Assembly (NCBI GenBank): GCA_964016885.1
Contig: OZ024740.1
Span: 203,195,059 to 203,259,058 of the forward strand
Source of the DNA: Eledone cirrhosa
Lineage: Eukaryota; Mollusca; Cephalopoda; Octopoda; Eledonidae
Direction: 5' to 3'
Length of the DNA: 64,000 nt
The position numbers and the translations under genes were made by a program. The notes under the pieces were generated by a model, which was given only the letters and a program-made list of their open reading frames with translations, was not told the DNA's origin and ran no database searches. Each line of letters opens with the position of its first letter. The stretch's first letter is position 1. Positions 44,253 to 55,982 of the stretch are shown here, in pieces.

Positions 44253-44256
<4 letters not shown>
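43681..44256. other. Unique AT-rich DNA, no gene seen
   Basis: Includes a short CA/CG run near 43915-43940. No gene supported. Confidence 0.4.
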
Positions 44257-44309
<53 letters not shown>

Positions 44310-44348
44310 ATATATAAATATATATATATATAAATGATATATATATAT

Positions 44349-44379
<31 letters not shown>

Positions 44380-44382
44380 TTT
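44257..44382. repeat. TA and (TTTA)n microsatellites
   Basis: TA about 44257-44306, TA/TAAA mixture, then about 38 bp of TTTA ending at 44382. Confidence 0.95.
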
Positions 44383-44383
44383 T

Positions 44384-44520
44384 AAATTTCCGGTTGACTG
44401 GTTCAATAACCGGATGGTTTTTAAAAAATATATTGTCAAAGCTCTTTCGTCGCACATTCTCTGACCTCATTAGTGGCTGATTTCTTATTTGTCTCTTCTT
44501 TGTTCTGTCCTACACCATCT
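44384..44520 (-). mobile_element. Terminal fragment of a Penelope-like element, minus strand, with decayed hammerhead
   Basis: On the minus strand GTGCGACGAAAGAGCTTTGA parallels GTGCAACGAAAGAACTTTGA of PLE copy 2, placing this as a diverged PLE terminal region. The downstream bases lead to AACCGGAAATTT and a TAAA-rich end (the TTTA tract), like the A-rich end in the other copies. Confidence 0.55.
44445..44473 (-). ncRNA. Decayed hammerhead core
   Basis: Minus strand: CTAATGA (expected CTGATGA), GGTCAGAGAATGTGCGAC, GAAA. The box has a G to A change at an invariant core position, and stem II keeps only GTC/GAC. It should be catalytically dead but marks the PLE terminal repeat. Confidence 0.45.
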
Positions 44521-44529
44521 TCTTTCTAT

Positions 44530-44532
44530 ATA

Positions 44533-44569
<37 letters not shown>
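44530..44569. repeat. TA microsatellite
   Basis: Left boundary of hairpin element copy 3. Confidence 0.9.
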
Positions 44570-44944
<375 letters not shown>

Positions 44945-45075
44945 GATAAATCTACCAAGAGTTTACGGTAGTGTCCAATCCGTATGAAGAACTCAATGTA
45001 ATCCGGATATCATGGAAAGAAGAGATGCAATGAAAAATCACTTTCGGTGAAAGATAAACGGAATACAGAGTCAAG

Positions 45076-45493
45076 ATAAAATATTAAAAAAATAATGAAT
45101 AAAACAATGAAACAGTTCCTTATATTAAACAAAAAAAGTTCATTATTTAACGATCGTTTCTAGGATATATATGTGTTAGAATTGGCATGCATATTCAACA
45201 GATCTATGTACAAAATTATACAAAATTATACAAACTATCAAAATTAAATATACATACCAACACATATATATGCCGTCTTCAGAATTCTGAAGACGGCATA
45301 TATATGTGTTGGTATGTATATTTAATTTTGATAGTTTGTATAATTTTGTATAATTTTGTACATAGATCTGTTGAATATGCATGCCAATTCTAACACATAT
45401 ATATCCTAGAAACGATCGTTAAATAATGAACTTTTTTTGTTTAATATAAGGAACTGTTTCATTGTTTTATTCATTATTTTTTTAATATTTTAT
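45076..45493. mobile_element. Perfect 418-bp palindrome, foldback family A
   Basis: Every base I compared mirrors around the centre between 45284 and 45285 (CTTCAGAATTCTGAAG). Arms run without a spacer from ATAAAATATT (45076) to AATATTTTAT (45493). Because of the symmetry, the same 68-codon frame appears on the plus strand at 45187-45393 and on the minus strand at 45382-45176; it is not a gene. A single diverged arm is at 3005-3203. The right end leads into a TA tract and then the linker to foldback B2. Confidence 0.95.
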
Positions 45494-45592
45494 ATATATA
45501 TATATATGCAAAAGTTCTATTTAAATTGTTGGGATACAACAAGCAAATATTATTATAACTGATATAAAGCACTCGACAAATATTTGGAGTAG
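45494..45592. repeat. TA tract and linker of the A-B composite repeat
   Basis: TA to about 45507 then CAAAAGTTCTATTTAAATTG...TATAAAGCACTCGAC, matching 3422-3512. Confidence 0.7.
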
Positions 45593-45653
45593 ATATACAA
45601 TATTAATAAATGGAAACTATATTTATAAAACCATATTTATTTCATTATATATA

Positions 45654-45694
45654 TTTCAAGGATACCAGGTAAAATCATGGTATGCCTTCATCAG
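45654..45694 (-). ncRNA. Hammerhead-like RNA module in left arm of foldback B2
   Basis: Minus strand CTGATGA, AGGCATACCA...TGGTATCCTT stem, GAAA; 41 nt in all. Relative to B1, stem II positions 5 and 6 change from G-C and C-G to A-T and T-A, preserving pairing, and both keep a C-C mismatch at position 4. Confidence 0.35.
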
Positions 45695-46797
45695 ACAAAA
45701 TACAATATATAACAGTTTTACAAATAGATATTGACGTACCCTTTCAAAAAGGTGACCGGTGCTTTTGGAGGCCATCCGGATAGTGGTTTGTTTACTTTAG
45801 TAAGTCATAGTGTTAAGAGTAAGTAAAAAGAGTAAGTACGGCTTATGTATCTATATGTGTGTGTTGACATACATATACATGTGTTATATGTTTTTTTTTG
45901 TGATTATATGTCTGTCTGTATATATGCATGAGTGACGCGTGTATACCAATTGAAGATGCACACACATATCTATTCATGTATAGCTAAGAATTATGGGTGT
46001 GAATGTACAGGCTTACACATGCAGCTTTTGATTGCAGATATGCATAATTTAACAGCCATAAATGCAGAAAAGTTAATCCTATATATTTATATATATATAC
46101 TAAAATGTGTTAATTAATAACACAGGGAATGTATAGCAATAGATAAAAAATCACTTATGCTTTGTATGTATACATTATGTGCGGGAGTAGATATAATGTG
46201 TATTTTCTGAGTGAGTGAGTATATATATATATTTATGTATCTTTGCCTATGTATATGTGATATACGATAGATAATCTCTCTAGCAATATATATATTTTAT
46301 AATGTTAAATTCCAATTTTTAATATATTGATCTCAATTTTTAAACTAAATATATAATCATAATTAAACAATGTGTAATTTCTCATATTATATATCTATAT
46401 TCCATTCACGAATATTAATATTTCTAATTTTATTTATTCATTTCATCTCAATTGTTAACTCAACTTTATATGACATAACTTAAGGTTTTCGTTCTCTCCC
46501 CCCCTCTATCTATCTCTACATATCTCTCTCTTGAGTTCTTTCTCTGTCTGATGTTTTGATATCTCCCCGTTATTTTTCCTCTGTTCTCTTTTCTTTTTGC
46601 TTTCTTCTTTTTCTTTATCTATCTTTCCCTTTCTTTTCTCCACGTTTCTCTCTCTCTCCATCTTTTTACTTACTCTTAACACTATGACTTACTAAAGTAA
46701 ACAAACCACTATCCGGATGGCCTCCAAAAGCACTGGTCACCTTTTTGAAAGGGTACGTCAATATGTATTTGTAAAACTGTTATATATTGTATTTTGT

Positions 46798-46838
46798 CTG
46801 ATGAAGGCATACCATGATTTTACCTGGTATCCTTGAAA
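46798..46838 (+). ncRNA. Hammerhead-like RNA module in right arm of foldback B2
   Basis: CTGATGA (46798-46804), 30-nt hairpin with AGGCATACCA / TGGTATCCTT, GAAA (46835-46838). Upstream TTGTAAAAC / GTATTTTG could form a weak stem I. Stem III and cleavage site unclear. Confidence 0.35.
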
Positions 46839-46899
46839 TATATATAATGAAATAAATATGGTTTTATAAATATAGTTTCCATTTATTAATATTGTATAT

Positions 46900-46915
46900 A
46901 TATATATATATATAG

Positions 46916-46987
<72 letters not shown>
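46900..46987. repeat. TA microsatellite
   Basis: About 85 bp of TA with an AGTATAATA interruption, between foldback B2 and the family C element. Confidence 0.95.
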
Positions 46988-46991
<4 letters not shown>

Positions 46992-47196
46992 TAAAAAAAA
47001 CGAAAAATCAGTGATGCATCTGGACTCAGTGAGAAAATTTGGTCCAAAAGAATTGCATGTGTCCGAAGGAACCTGCAGCCGTAGAATCAGCCAGGTCCAT
47101 ACAGTGATCATGTCTCGAGCTACCTGCCGGCGAAACAATTGTAACACGCAATAAACTGAGTTCAGATGCATCATTGATTTTTCGTTTTTTTATACT
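46988..47196. mobile_element. Terminal-inverted-repeat element, family C, complete copy
   Basis: About 209 bp with ~43-bp inverted ends: AGTATAAAAAAAACGAAAAA, TCAGTGATGCATCTGGACTC on the left and GAGTTCAGATGCATCATTGA, TTTTTCGTTTTTTTATACT on the right. The interior contains AGGAACCTGCAGCC and GCTCGAGACATGATC on opposite strands. A copy lacking one end is at 13196-13337. Non-coding MITE-like element. Confidence 0.8.
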
Positions 47197-47279
47197 ATTC
47201 ACACTCTGCTCTGGAAGAATATTGAGTGCTAATTTTGGCATACCGCCTGTGGAAGCACCATAGCTACCATTATACACAC

Positions 47280-48655
<1,376 letters not shown>

Positions 48656-48659
48656 GAAT

Positions 48660-48850
48660 ATATGATTAAATCAATTCTGGCACTTGACTAGTACTTATTG
48701 TCTTATAGACGGATTAAAGTTTTTATTGATATCGGCAGGATTCGAACTCACAATGTAAGAGGACGCAAACCAAATACCAAAGAGCATTTGTACCGCCGTT
48801 CTATCAATTTTACCAGAGGTATGGATTTTTAACACATTGACATAAAACTG
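48660..48850 (-). mobile_element. tRNA-derived SINE (octopus type), minus strand
   Basis: Minus strand: GGTAAAATTGATAGAACGGC, GGTACAAATGCTCTTTGGTA, then B-box-bearing GTGAGTTCGAATCC (plus 48738-48750), a body, and ATAAGTACTAGTCAAGTGCC. The same family as 40893-41015. No cloverleaf is kept. Confidence 0.75.
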
Positions 48851-49014
48851 GGGGGGGGGGGTGTCAATTGTATCATATATATGATACTGGGATAAGCTGC
48901 GGCCTGATGACACACTAAGCTTGAGAAAGAGTTTAATGTATCGCTCAGACAATGGTGTAGTGTTTGCCCCCTCTCCATGCTCTTTTTTTTCATTAATTAT
49001 TTTCTTTCCAGCTT

Positions 49015-49024
49015 TGTCTCTCTC

Positions 49025-49083
<59 letters not shown>

Positions 49084-49086
49084 CAC
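49015..49086. repeat. (TCTA)n microsatellite
   Basis: About 15 TCTA units flanked by CT-rich sequence. Confidence 0.97.
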
Positions 49087-49589
49087 TCTCTCTCGCTCTC
49101 GCTTTCTCACTCTCTCTTTTCTTAATTAGAAATAATATATCCAATTAAATATGAAATTGCGAAACAATAAATCTGTTCCTGGTTTAAAATGTCAAGTAAA
49201 ATCTCGTGCTGATATCTTTAATAACTGAAATTAAACTATTAACTTAATTAAAAGTGGTTATAATGGGACATAACATATTTGTATTTAACAGAAGAGATAA
49301 AGCATGTAATGGCAAAATCTATTGTTTGTTAATTAAATTAAAAGTTTACTGGAATCCATCTTTGTATCAATCAGTAGCTTCTAAATAATAGTAATTAATT
49401 AGAGCTAATTACTACGATAGGTTCCTAATTTTCTTATGTCAAAGATGTTATTGCATTTTACTGTTGTTGTTGTCCTTTAAACAGTAGTGGTCGTGCAGAC
49501 CTATGATGTAAGCTTCATGGGTTCTTTTATCAAAGACAATATGAACATTTAGCAGCTATTTCTAGTAGGTCTCATGTGTTTAAGATTAA
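49087..49589. other. Unique AT-rich DNA, no gene seen
   Basis: No feature supported. Confidence 0.4.
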
Positions 49590-49853
49590 AGTCAACTGGT
49601 GTCTCGAATCAATTGGTGGTTCATGTTAATTGGCGTCTCAAGTCAACTGATATCTTAAGTCAACTGGTAGTTGAAACCAGTTGGTGTTTCAAGTCAATTG
49701 GTGGTTCAAATCATTAGGTGGCTCACGTCAATTGGTGTCAAAATCAACTGGTGTTTCATGTCAACTGGTGTCTCAAATCAATTGGTGCCTCGAATTAACT
49801 GGTGTCTCAGTAAACTGCTGGTTCATTTCAACTGGCGTCTCAAATTAATTGTA
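49590..49853 (+). repeat. 18-bp minisatellite, ~14 imperfect units
   Basis: Unit close to GTCAACTGGTGTCTCAAA, with variants (AATTGGTGGTTC, AACTGGCGTCTC). Because 18 is a multiple of 3, a 6-residue repeat appears in frame (e.g. STGVSNQ); this is not evidence for a protein. Confidence 0.9.
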
Positions 49854-49861
49854 CACAAACA

Positions 49862-49911
49862 TATATATATATATGTATGTATATATATATATGTGTGCGC
49901 GCACGTGCGTG

Positions 49912-49984
<73 letters not shown>
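49862..49984. repeat. TA and TG microsatellite
   Basis: TA/TATG to about 49892, GTGCGCGCACGTGCGTG, then about 70 bp of TG. Confidence 0.95.
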
Positions 49985-49986
<2 letters not shown>

Positions 49987-50470
49987 GATGTCCCGTAAAC
50001 AAGCGTTTTTTTTTTTTAAAGTTAAGTACTGAGGTTGCTATGAGCGACTAAAATCCCTTCAAGGATCAAAACCCCAGCATAATCACAATCTAATGGTTGA
50101 AGTCTGTATAAGAATAAAAGAATACAAGAATGTGTCTGGCAGCTAAGTTTATATCGACTGAAACTGCACTGAACTCATTGACATCCCCGTGTACATTTAT
50201 ACGATATTTCGAACTGAAATTACTTAAATTTCCCAGGGGCACAAACTCACACACATACAAAACACACACACATACCCAAACACACACATAATGCACACAC
50301 TCACACACACAATAACTAATACTTTTTAAAAATGACTGACTTGGCGTCTACTTTATTACTTCATACTTAATAAACCAGAAATAGTTATCTTACATCAATG
50401 TACATGATTTCATTTCGGTCATTTTGAGATCTTCTCTGCGGGGCTTTCTTATATTTTTGCATTGATACCA
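49985..50470. other. Unique DNA, no gene seen
   Basis: CA-rich sequence near 50240-50315; no gene supported. Confidence 0.4.
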
Positions 50471-50960
<490 letters not shown>

Positions 50961-51180
50961 ACATATATATTATGGTTTATTCTTACGTTTTACATAAAAT
51001 GCATCCTCGATATAATTAAGTATGCTATAAATATCTTTGTTTTTCATTTTCCTTTTTTTTTAAATTGCCGACCTTTTTCGTTAGTGCAATAACAAACTAG
51101 GTCTAAACGACATTTTCTGAAGAAATCTTTAGTTATATCATCATTTCCGGTCTTTTGGACAGGTTTAGATAAATAGGAAT

Positions 51181-51183
<3 letters not shown>

Positions 51184-51226
<43 letters not shown>

Positions 51227-51253
51227 CATGTACATATATATATGTATGTATGC

Positions 51254-51338
<85 letters not shown>
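51184..51338. repeat. TG and TA microsatellites
   Basis: TG about 51189-51218, then TA and TATG to 51338. Confidence 0.95.
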
Positions 51339-51340
<2 letters not shown>

Positions 51341-51433
51341 CTGTTATTTTAATAAATATTTGCTCTACGGTTCTTATATATTTTATATATATTTATCCTT
51401 ATCGAGCCCTCTTTGGATTTTAGTCTTCTAATT

Positions 51434-51437
<4 letters not shown>
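51339..51437 (+). repeat. Interspersed repeat arm, left of an inverted pair
   Basis: AATCTGTTATTTTAATAAAT, TTGCTCTACGGTTCTTATAT, TTATCCTTATCGAGCCCTCT, TTGGATTTTAGTCTTC. Its inverted copy is at 54383-54480. Both arms sit against TA tracts. Confidence 0.8.

Positions 51438-51480
<43 letters not shown>
51438..51480. repeat. TA microsatellite
   Basis: TA tract following the repeat arm. Confidence 0.95.
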
Positions 51481-51587
51481 GTATCAATTATGTAATTCAT
51501 AATATCCCGTCATAAAGCCATTATGTAATAATTTTCTATGTTGTCAGCTCAAGCACAGTAAACATATGAACCTTGTTAATATAGAAT

Positions 51588-51747
51588 AGGCATGCGCAAC
51601 CTTTTTCGAACAGTGGGCCTCGTAGGATGTGGCTCATCATAAGGCTGGCCGCACTAAACATTTCATGGCAATTTTGAAATTAGGCATGCTGTTCAGAAAG
51701 CAAAACGCACTGCATGCGGCTCGCGGGTCACAGTTTGCTCATGATTC
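51588..51747. mobile_element. hAT-type MITE relic
   Basis: GGCATGCGCAACCTTTTTCG at the left, CAGTGGGCC, GGCCGCACTAAACATTTCAT inside, and GCGGCTCGCGGGTCACAGTT, TGCTCATG at the right. The ends correspond to the CAGGGGTGGGCAAC..GTTTGCCCACCCCTG type of hAT terminal repeats with substitutions. Degenerate, non-coding. Confidence 0.55.
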
Positions 51748-51862
51748 ATATAGATTTGGGGCGTGTCCGTATCAACTATTCGTTCCTTATCATTTTTTAA
51801 TGGGTCAAATCCCCCTCATGATTTCACCCATTAAGAGAATATCATAAAAGTAAGTTTAATAT

Positions 51863-52972
51863 TATATCGTAGACGATATCAATATAGTTATAAGAACACC
51901 CCCACAAGAGAGCACTAACAAATATGATTTAGAACGTAGCACAATGGAAAGCATCCAGCAGATAGCTAATTCCATACACCAGAGTATAACTGTAACTATC
52001 GACTACTCTTCCAAACACCCTAACAATAGACTACCTGTATTAGACACGGAACTCTGGATTAACACTATAGACGAAAGAGCCCAAATTCTCCACTCACACT
52101 TTGCTAAACCCATGGCCTCCAAATACCTGATACTCAAAAACTCAGCAATGTCCAGTAGTGCTAAGTTTAATATTCTGATCGCAGACTTAGTACGAGTGAT
52201 GAAGAACGTGTCCCGCATGTGCGATCCAACAGAAATGGAAAGACACATCCAACACTTCATCAACCGCATGCAGTTCTCTCGCTACAACCAAAGAGACAGA
52301 ATCAGAGTATACGAAGGAGCCACGGAAAAGTATAAGACCCTCATAGAACTGGACATGAAAGGAATTTGCCCATTATACAGGAGCAAATCATGGAATAGCT
52401 TAGATAGGACTATACATAAGATAGGGAAAACCACCTCATGGTACGACAACCAGAGATACCAGAGTGTCATGTTTGTGGACGCTACCCCTGGAGGGAAATT
52501 AGCTAACCAGTGTAGAAAGGCCCTGAGAAAGACCCACTTAAAGATTAAGGTGGTAGAAAAGCCAGGAACCACCATAAAATCCCTGATCAGCAAAACCTAC
52601 CCTTTTAAGAAAACCCACTGTACTAATAGGAAATGTATTATATGTAAGGTAAACCCCCGGATAAACTGTAAAACTAGAAATGTAGTCTATAGCATAAGAT
52701 GTACAGAGGTTACTTGCAGAAACATGACAACAACATACATAGGCGAGACAGCTCGTAGCATAGGTGAAAGGATAGACCAACACTGGGGGGAACTAAAAGG
52801 CCGAAAAAACGGTTCAGTACTATACGAACACGCCAGACAACAACACGACGGTAACATAGACAACATAGAAATTAGAATAATATCTAAACATAGAAATGAC
52901 CCAGCAGATAGGCAAATCAGAGAGGCCAGTGAATTAGAACTTAGAAGGCCAAGGCTAAACAGAAAAAAATGA
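51863..52972 (+). pseudogene. Penelope-like RT C-terminal part + GIY-YIG endonuclease, copy 2
   Basis: Open in one frame from YYIVDDINIVIRT (RT motif C with both Asp, about 51866-51900) through the ATG at 51944 to the stop at 52972, so the first Met of the 342-codon ORF is internal. Blocks: LPVLDTELWIN, RMCDPTEMERHIQHFINRMQ, CTNRKCIICK (zinc-binding linker), VVYSIRCTEVTCRNMTTTYI and GETARSIGERIDQHW (GIY-YIG core), IISKHRNDPADRQIREASE with the late Glu. The endonuclease portion looks undamaged, but the RT fingers and palm upstream of motif C are missing, so the element is not autonomous. Confidence 0.85.
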
Positions 52973-53285
52973 ATGGAATAACAACACCCAAACAAACAAC
53001 ACTGACCTAAGAGAAGTATAAATAAATAAATAAATAGATAAATAAATAAATACATACACAAGCACAATATAAACAAACACATATAAACACACACTAGTAA
53101 AGATAGAATACATTAACCAATACACAGTCACCTAATCACGAACACACATCAAACAAAACACTATACACACACGCAAACGCATGCGCAAAGAAGACAAAAA
53201 AAATAAACAAATAAATAAATATATAAATAGACTAAATAAAGATGGCGTAGAAAATACAATGCAACGGGAGGAAACAATAGCACCA

Positions 53286-53313
53286 CTGACGATGTTGCAG
53301 ATGTGCAACGAAA
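53286..53313 (+). ncRNA. Hammerhead ribozyme core of Penelope-like element copy 2
   Basis: CTGACGA (53286-53292), T, GTTGC (53294-53298), loop AGATGT, GCAAC (53305-53309), GAAA (53310-53313). It agrees with the CUGANGA / stem II / GAAA hammerhead core and with copy 1 at every core position except the permitted N (C for T). Downstream of the coding region on the same strand, as expected for a PLE terminal ribozyme. Confidence 0.7.
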
Positions 53314-53659
53314 GAACTTTGATAAACTATATATATGTGTTTGTGTCTATATTATATCTGTATTTTTTACCGTTGGTCAGTCAATGGCAACATTGAGGAC
53401 CGAATAAATTAAATTACCGATATAAAAGACACAGAGGCGAAAAGCGAAAACCAACCAAACAGTGAGTGTGTTCTGTTATTAATTCTGGCAATATTACACA
53501 AATATGACCCTCCCCTATATATATATATTCACAATTCTAGCGACTGAAAGAAACGTCGGCACGTTACGTATCAAGGAAGCGCTTTTTATCAAACGACTGC
53601 AACCGCAAATAAACAACCGATCAGGGAGAAGCGAAATGAGATGGCTGGTTTAAGTTAAC

Positions 53660-53870
53660 AAGCGATGCAACAACACACAACACACGCACACACACACACA
53701 CACACACACACGAGACAACTACACACACACACGCACACACACACAGTAGCATTCCACCATACGAACATACTACACTGCCAATACAGAGGAACAAGGCAAC
53801 AACACACGCACACACACACACACACTCAAGCGAGACAACAACACACGCACACACACACACACACAGTAAC
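53660..53870. repeat. CA-rich microsatellite with ACAACACACGC spacers
   Basis: Four CA tracts separated by repeated GAGACAACA/ AGGCAACAACACACGCACAC spacers, i.e. a larger imperfect tandem of about 60-70 bp. Confidence 0.85.
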
Positions 53871-54320
53871 ATTTAACAAACAAGCAGAGAATGGACTGAC
53901 AGCTAGCGCCATCCCACTCCCTCATTCGGTCGCTGACCTCTGTACGACCGACCCCATTTCACGCGCACGCGCGCTCTGCCGAATACCTCAGATATTCAAA
54001 ACAACAAACAGCGAAGGATGCGTTCCGGACTTGTCCGACAGACAACCTTTTTCCCCCACCCCGGAAAAAACCCCAGTTGATGGATGTGAATCCGAAATAT
54101 ATAGGGACTATTAAATCTCTCCCAAGGTAACTCTCTCTTGTGTTGTTATTTCTATTTTATCCTTTATACTCTTCCCTTCATTCTACACATCTCACACATC
54201 TTATACACACCACGCATCTCAACGTACACCCACTTACATCTCTCTCTCCACCACCGGACCTTGTTACCCGGAGATTTACCCATTTGCATTGTCGAGGCTT
54301 CCAAACGACTTAAAGATATT

Positions 54321-54324
<4 letters not shown>
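53871..54324. other. Unique DNA, no gene seen
   Basis: An open frame (54-114 aa range) passes through but is mostly a continuation of CA-repeat translation. No motif recognised; ends near a CT-rich stretch at 54115-54260. Confidence 0.4.
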
Positions 54325-54375
<51 letters not shown>

Positions 54376-54382
54376 ATAATAA
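54325..54382. repeat. TA microsatellite
   Basis: About 48 bp of TA then AATAATAATA. Confidence 0.95.
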
Positions 54383-54480
54383 TAAATATGAAGACTAAAA
54401 TCCAAAGAGGGCTCGATAAGGATAAATATATATCAAATATATAAGAACCGTAGAGCAAGTATTTATTAAAATAACAGATT
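54383..54480 (-). repeat. Interspersed repeat arm, right of an inverted pair
   Basis: Reverse complement of 51339-51437 with a few changes (CTTGCTC versus TTTGCTC). The pair brackets PLE copy 2. Confidence 0.8.
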
Positions 54481-54611
54481 AAAGTTTAAGCAAAGAATCG
54501 CTGTTTTCACCCTTAACGGGATCTTCTGAAACTAACAAAGTCAATCTGTAAACGCAGAAATGGATATTTCAAAAAAACGTTGCAACCGGAGGAAGACAGG
54601 AAGACGATACT

Positions 54612-54895
54612 TTGGTTCGTGGAAACGTTCCCTGGCAAAGGACGGGAAAAAACGAATATAATACGTCATTATTAAGAGCGGTGAAAAACAATTACGCACA
54701 AAGACAGAACCACGTTTATGGTATAAAAGAAGTCGTAGACTAATGTTCTCTTAGGTGGTTCATAGAGAGGTTCTTTGGCAATGAACGGAAAAAACGAAGA
54801 TAATACGTCATATGCGGAGCGTGGAGAACAATTGCAAACAAAGACAAAACCACGTAAATGGTATAGCTGAAGTCGTAGAGTAAATTCTAACTAGG
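54612..54895 (+). repeat. Imperfect 143-bp direct repeat, two copies
   Basis: GGCAAAGGACGGGAAAAAAC, GATAATACGTCAT, ACAAAGACA.AACCACGT and GAAGTCGTAGA recur at an offset of 143 bp (54634 and 54777). Coding potential not seen. Confidence 0.8.
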
Positions 54896-55325
54896 AAACC
54901 GAATGAATCTCTGCTTCAGAGTTAAGAATAAAATAAATAAATACAATACAGAGGTAATAGAAATTAAATAAATGCATACACGCATGCAAATACGTACATA
55001 CACAAGCATACGCAAAACACTTGCCATAGGTATACAAAACCACGCACATATAAATGTGTGTGTGTGTGTGTGTGTGCGTGTATACAAATAAATAAATAAT
55101 TAAATAAACGTATATAAATAAATAAATACGTATATAACAAGCGCACACACATACCTACATGTAAATACACAAATGTTTGGAGACGTAAGTCAACCAAAAC
55201 ATGAAGTACACATATACACACACCCTACATATGTACGAACCTGCATACTCACGCAGACGCAAAACTCCCGTATACACATAACCAAACCATATGTACCAGA
55301 ATATATAGAAAATTCGAGTGCTCAC

Positions 55326-55327
<2 letters not shown>
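54896..55327. other. CA/ATAC-rich unique DNA, no gene seen
   Basis: A TG tract of about 24 bp at 55056-55082 and AATA-rich stretches; no gene supported. Confidence 0.5.

Positions 55328-55397
<70 letters not shown>
55328..55397. repeat. TG, TA and GA microsatellite
   Basis: TG to about 55340, TA to 55368, GA to 55396. Confidence 0.95.
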
Positions 55398-55399
<2 letters not shown>

Positions 55400-55585
55400 A
55401 TTTGTATTATTGAACATGAATATAATTAAATAAATAAAAGTAAATATTAGTCTTTAATAACCGAGCCCGGTATCGAACGATGTAAAATATTCAAGCAAGT
55501 CAATACGTAACTGTAAATTAGGTAAGGCCATAAAGATTCCGAAGGTAAATATTTATAATGTAACTTTTAAAAATGTATAAGGATT

Positions 55586-55700
55586 CGAACAGTCACGGTG
55601 GTTGAATGGTACAATTGCTGGTTACGTAGTTATGTAATTGTTAATTTTAATTGGCAAAGACTGTTCATAGTTCAATCGCCTCGCGCCCGGAAGTAAAAAG
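55586..55700 (+). mobile_element. Possible eroded tRNA-derived SINE
   Basis: TGGTTGAATGGTACAATTGC is A-box-like and CATAGTTCAATCGCCTCG is B-box-like about 70 bp later, followed by an A-rich and T-rich tail. No cloverleaf. Weak. Confidence 0.35.
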
Positions 55701-55809
55701 AATTTTTTTTTTTTCTGTTATTGCCAACTAGAAGAATGCCTTGGAAGCTCTAGCGTTGTGTGTCTGGCTATGGCTACCATTGGCTATAGCAGTCGTCGTA
55801 ATCATCATG

Positions 55810-55824
55810 TATACACACACACAT

Positions 55825-55866
<42 letters not shown>
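55810..55866. repeat. CA microsatellite
   Basis: About 55 bp of CA with a CG interruption. Confidence 0.95.
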
Positions 55867-55869
<3 letters not shown>

Positions 55870-55982
55870 CATAATAGCTGCAAACTCTGCTAAGAGTACT
55901 GCCATCGCTTGTCAGATTATAGAGTTTAGTGCCCGTTTTGGCTACGCCCAGCCACACGAACCTGTAACATATCCTGAACAAG

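Larger units (their letters stand above)
45593..46899. mobile_element. Large foldback element, family B (copy B2) with 0.84-kb interior
   Basis: Left arm 45593-45831 and right arm 46671-46899 are inverted repeats (AATATTAATAAATGGAAACT at the outer end; GAGGCCATCCGGATAGTGGT deeper in). The outer 65 bp is shared with foldback B1. The interior (45832-46670) is AT-rich, has no long open frame and includes a CT-rich stretch (46490-46670). Non-autonomous; no transposase seen. Confidence 0.9.
51855..53515 (+). mobile_element. Penelope-like element copy 2, 5'-truncated
   Basis: Starts at the RT motif C region (about 51860), continues through a 342-codon frame to 52972, an A-rich 3' region (53010-53225), the hammerhead core (53286-53313) and a terminal segment ending ATATGACCCTCCCC near 53515, followed by a short TA tract. 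All parts are on the plus strand, in contrast to copy 1. Confidence 0.85.

Noticed and set aside
45176..45393. Identical 68-residue ORFs on both strands
   Set aside because: A consequence of the perfect palindrome, not a gene; no start context or homology.
53665..54114. 149-residue ORF starting in CA repeats
   Set aside because: The first half is CA-repeat translation; the rest has no recognisable motif and no independent start.
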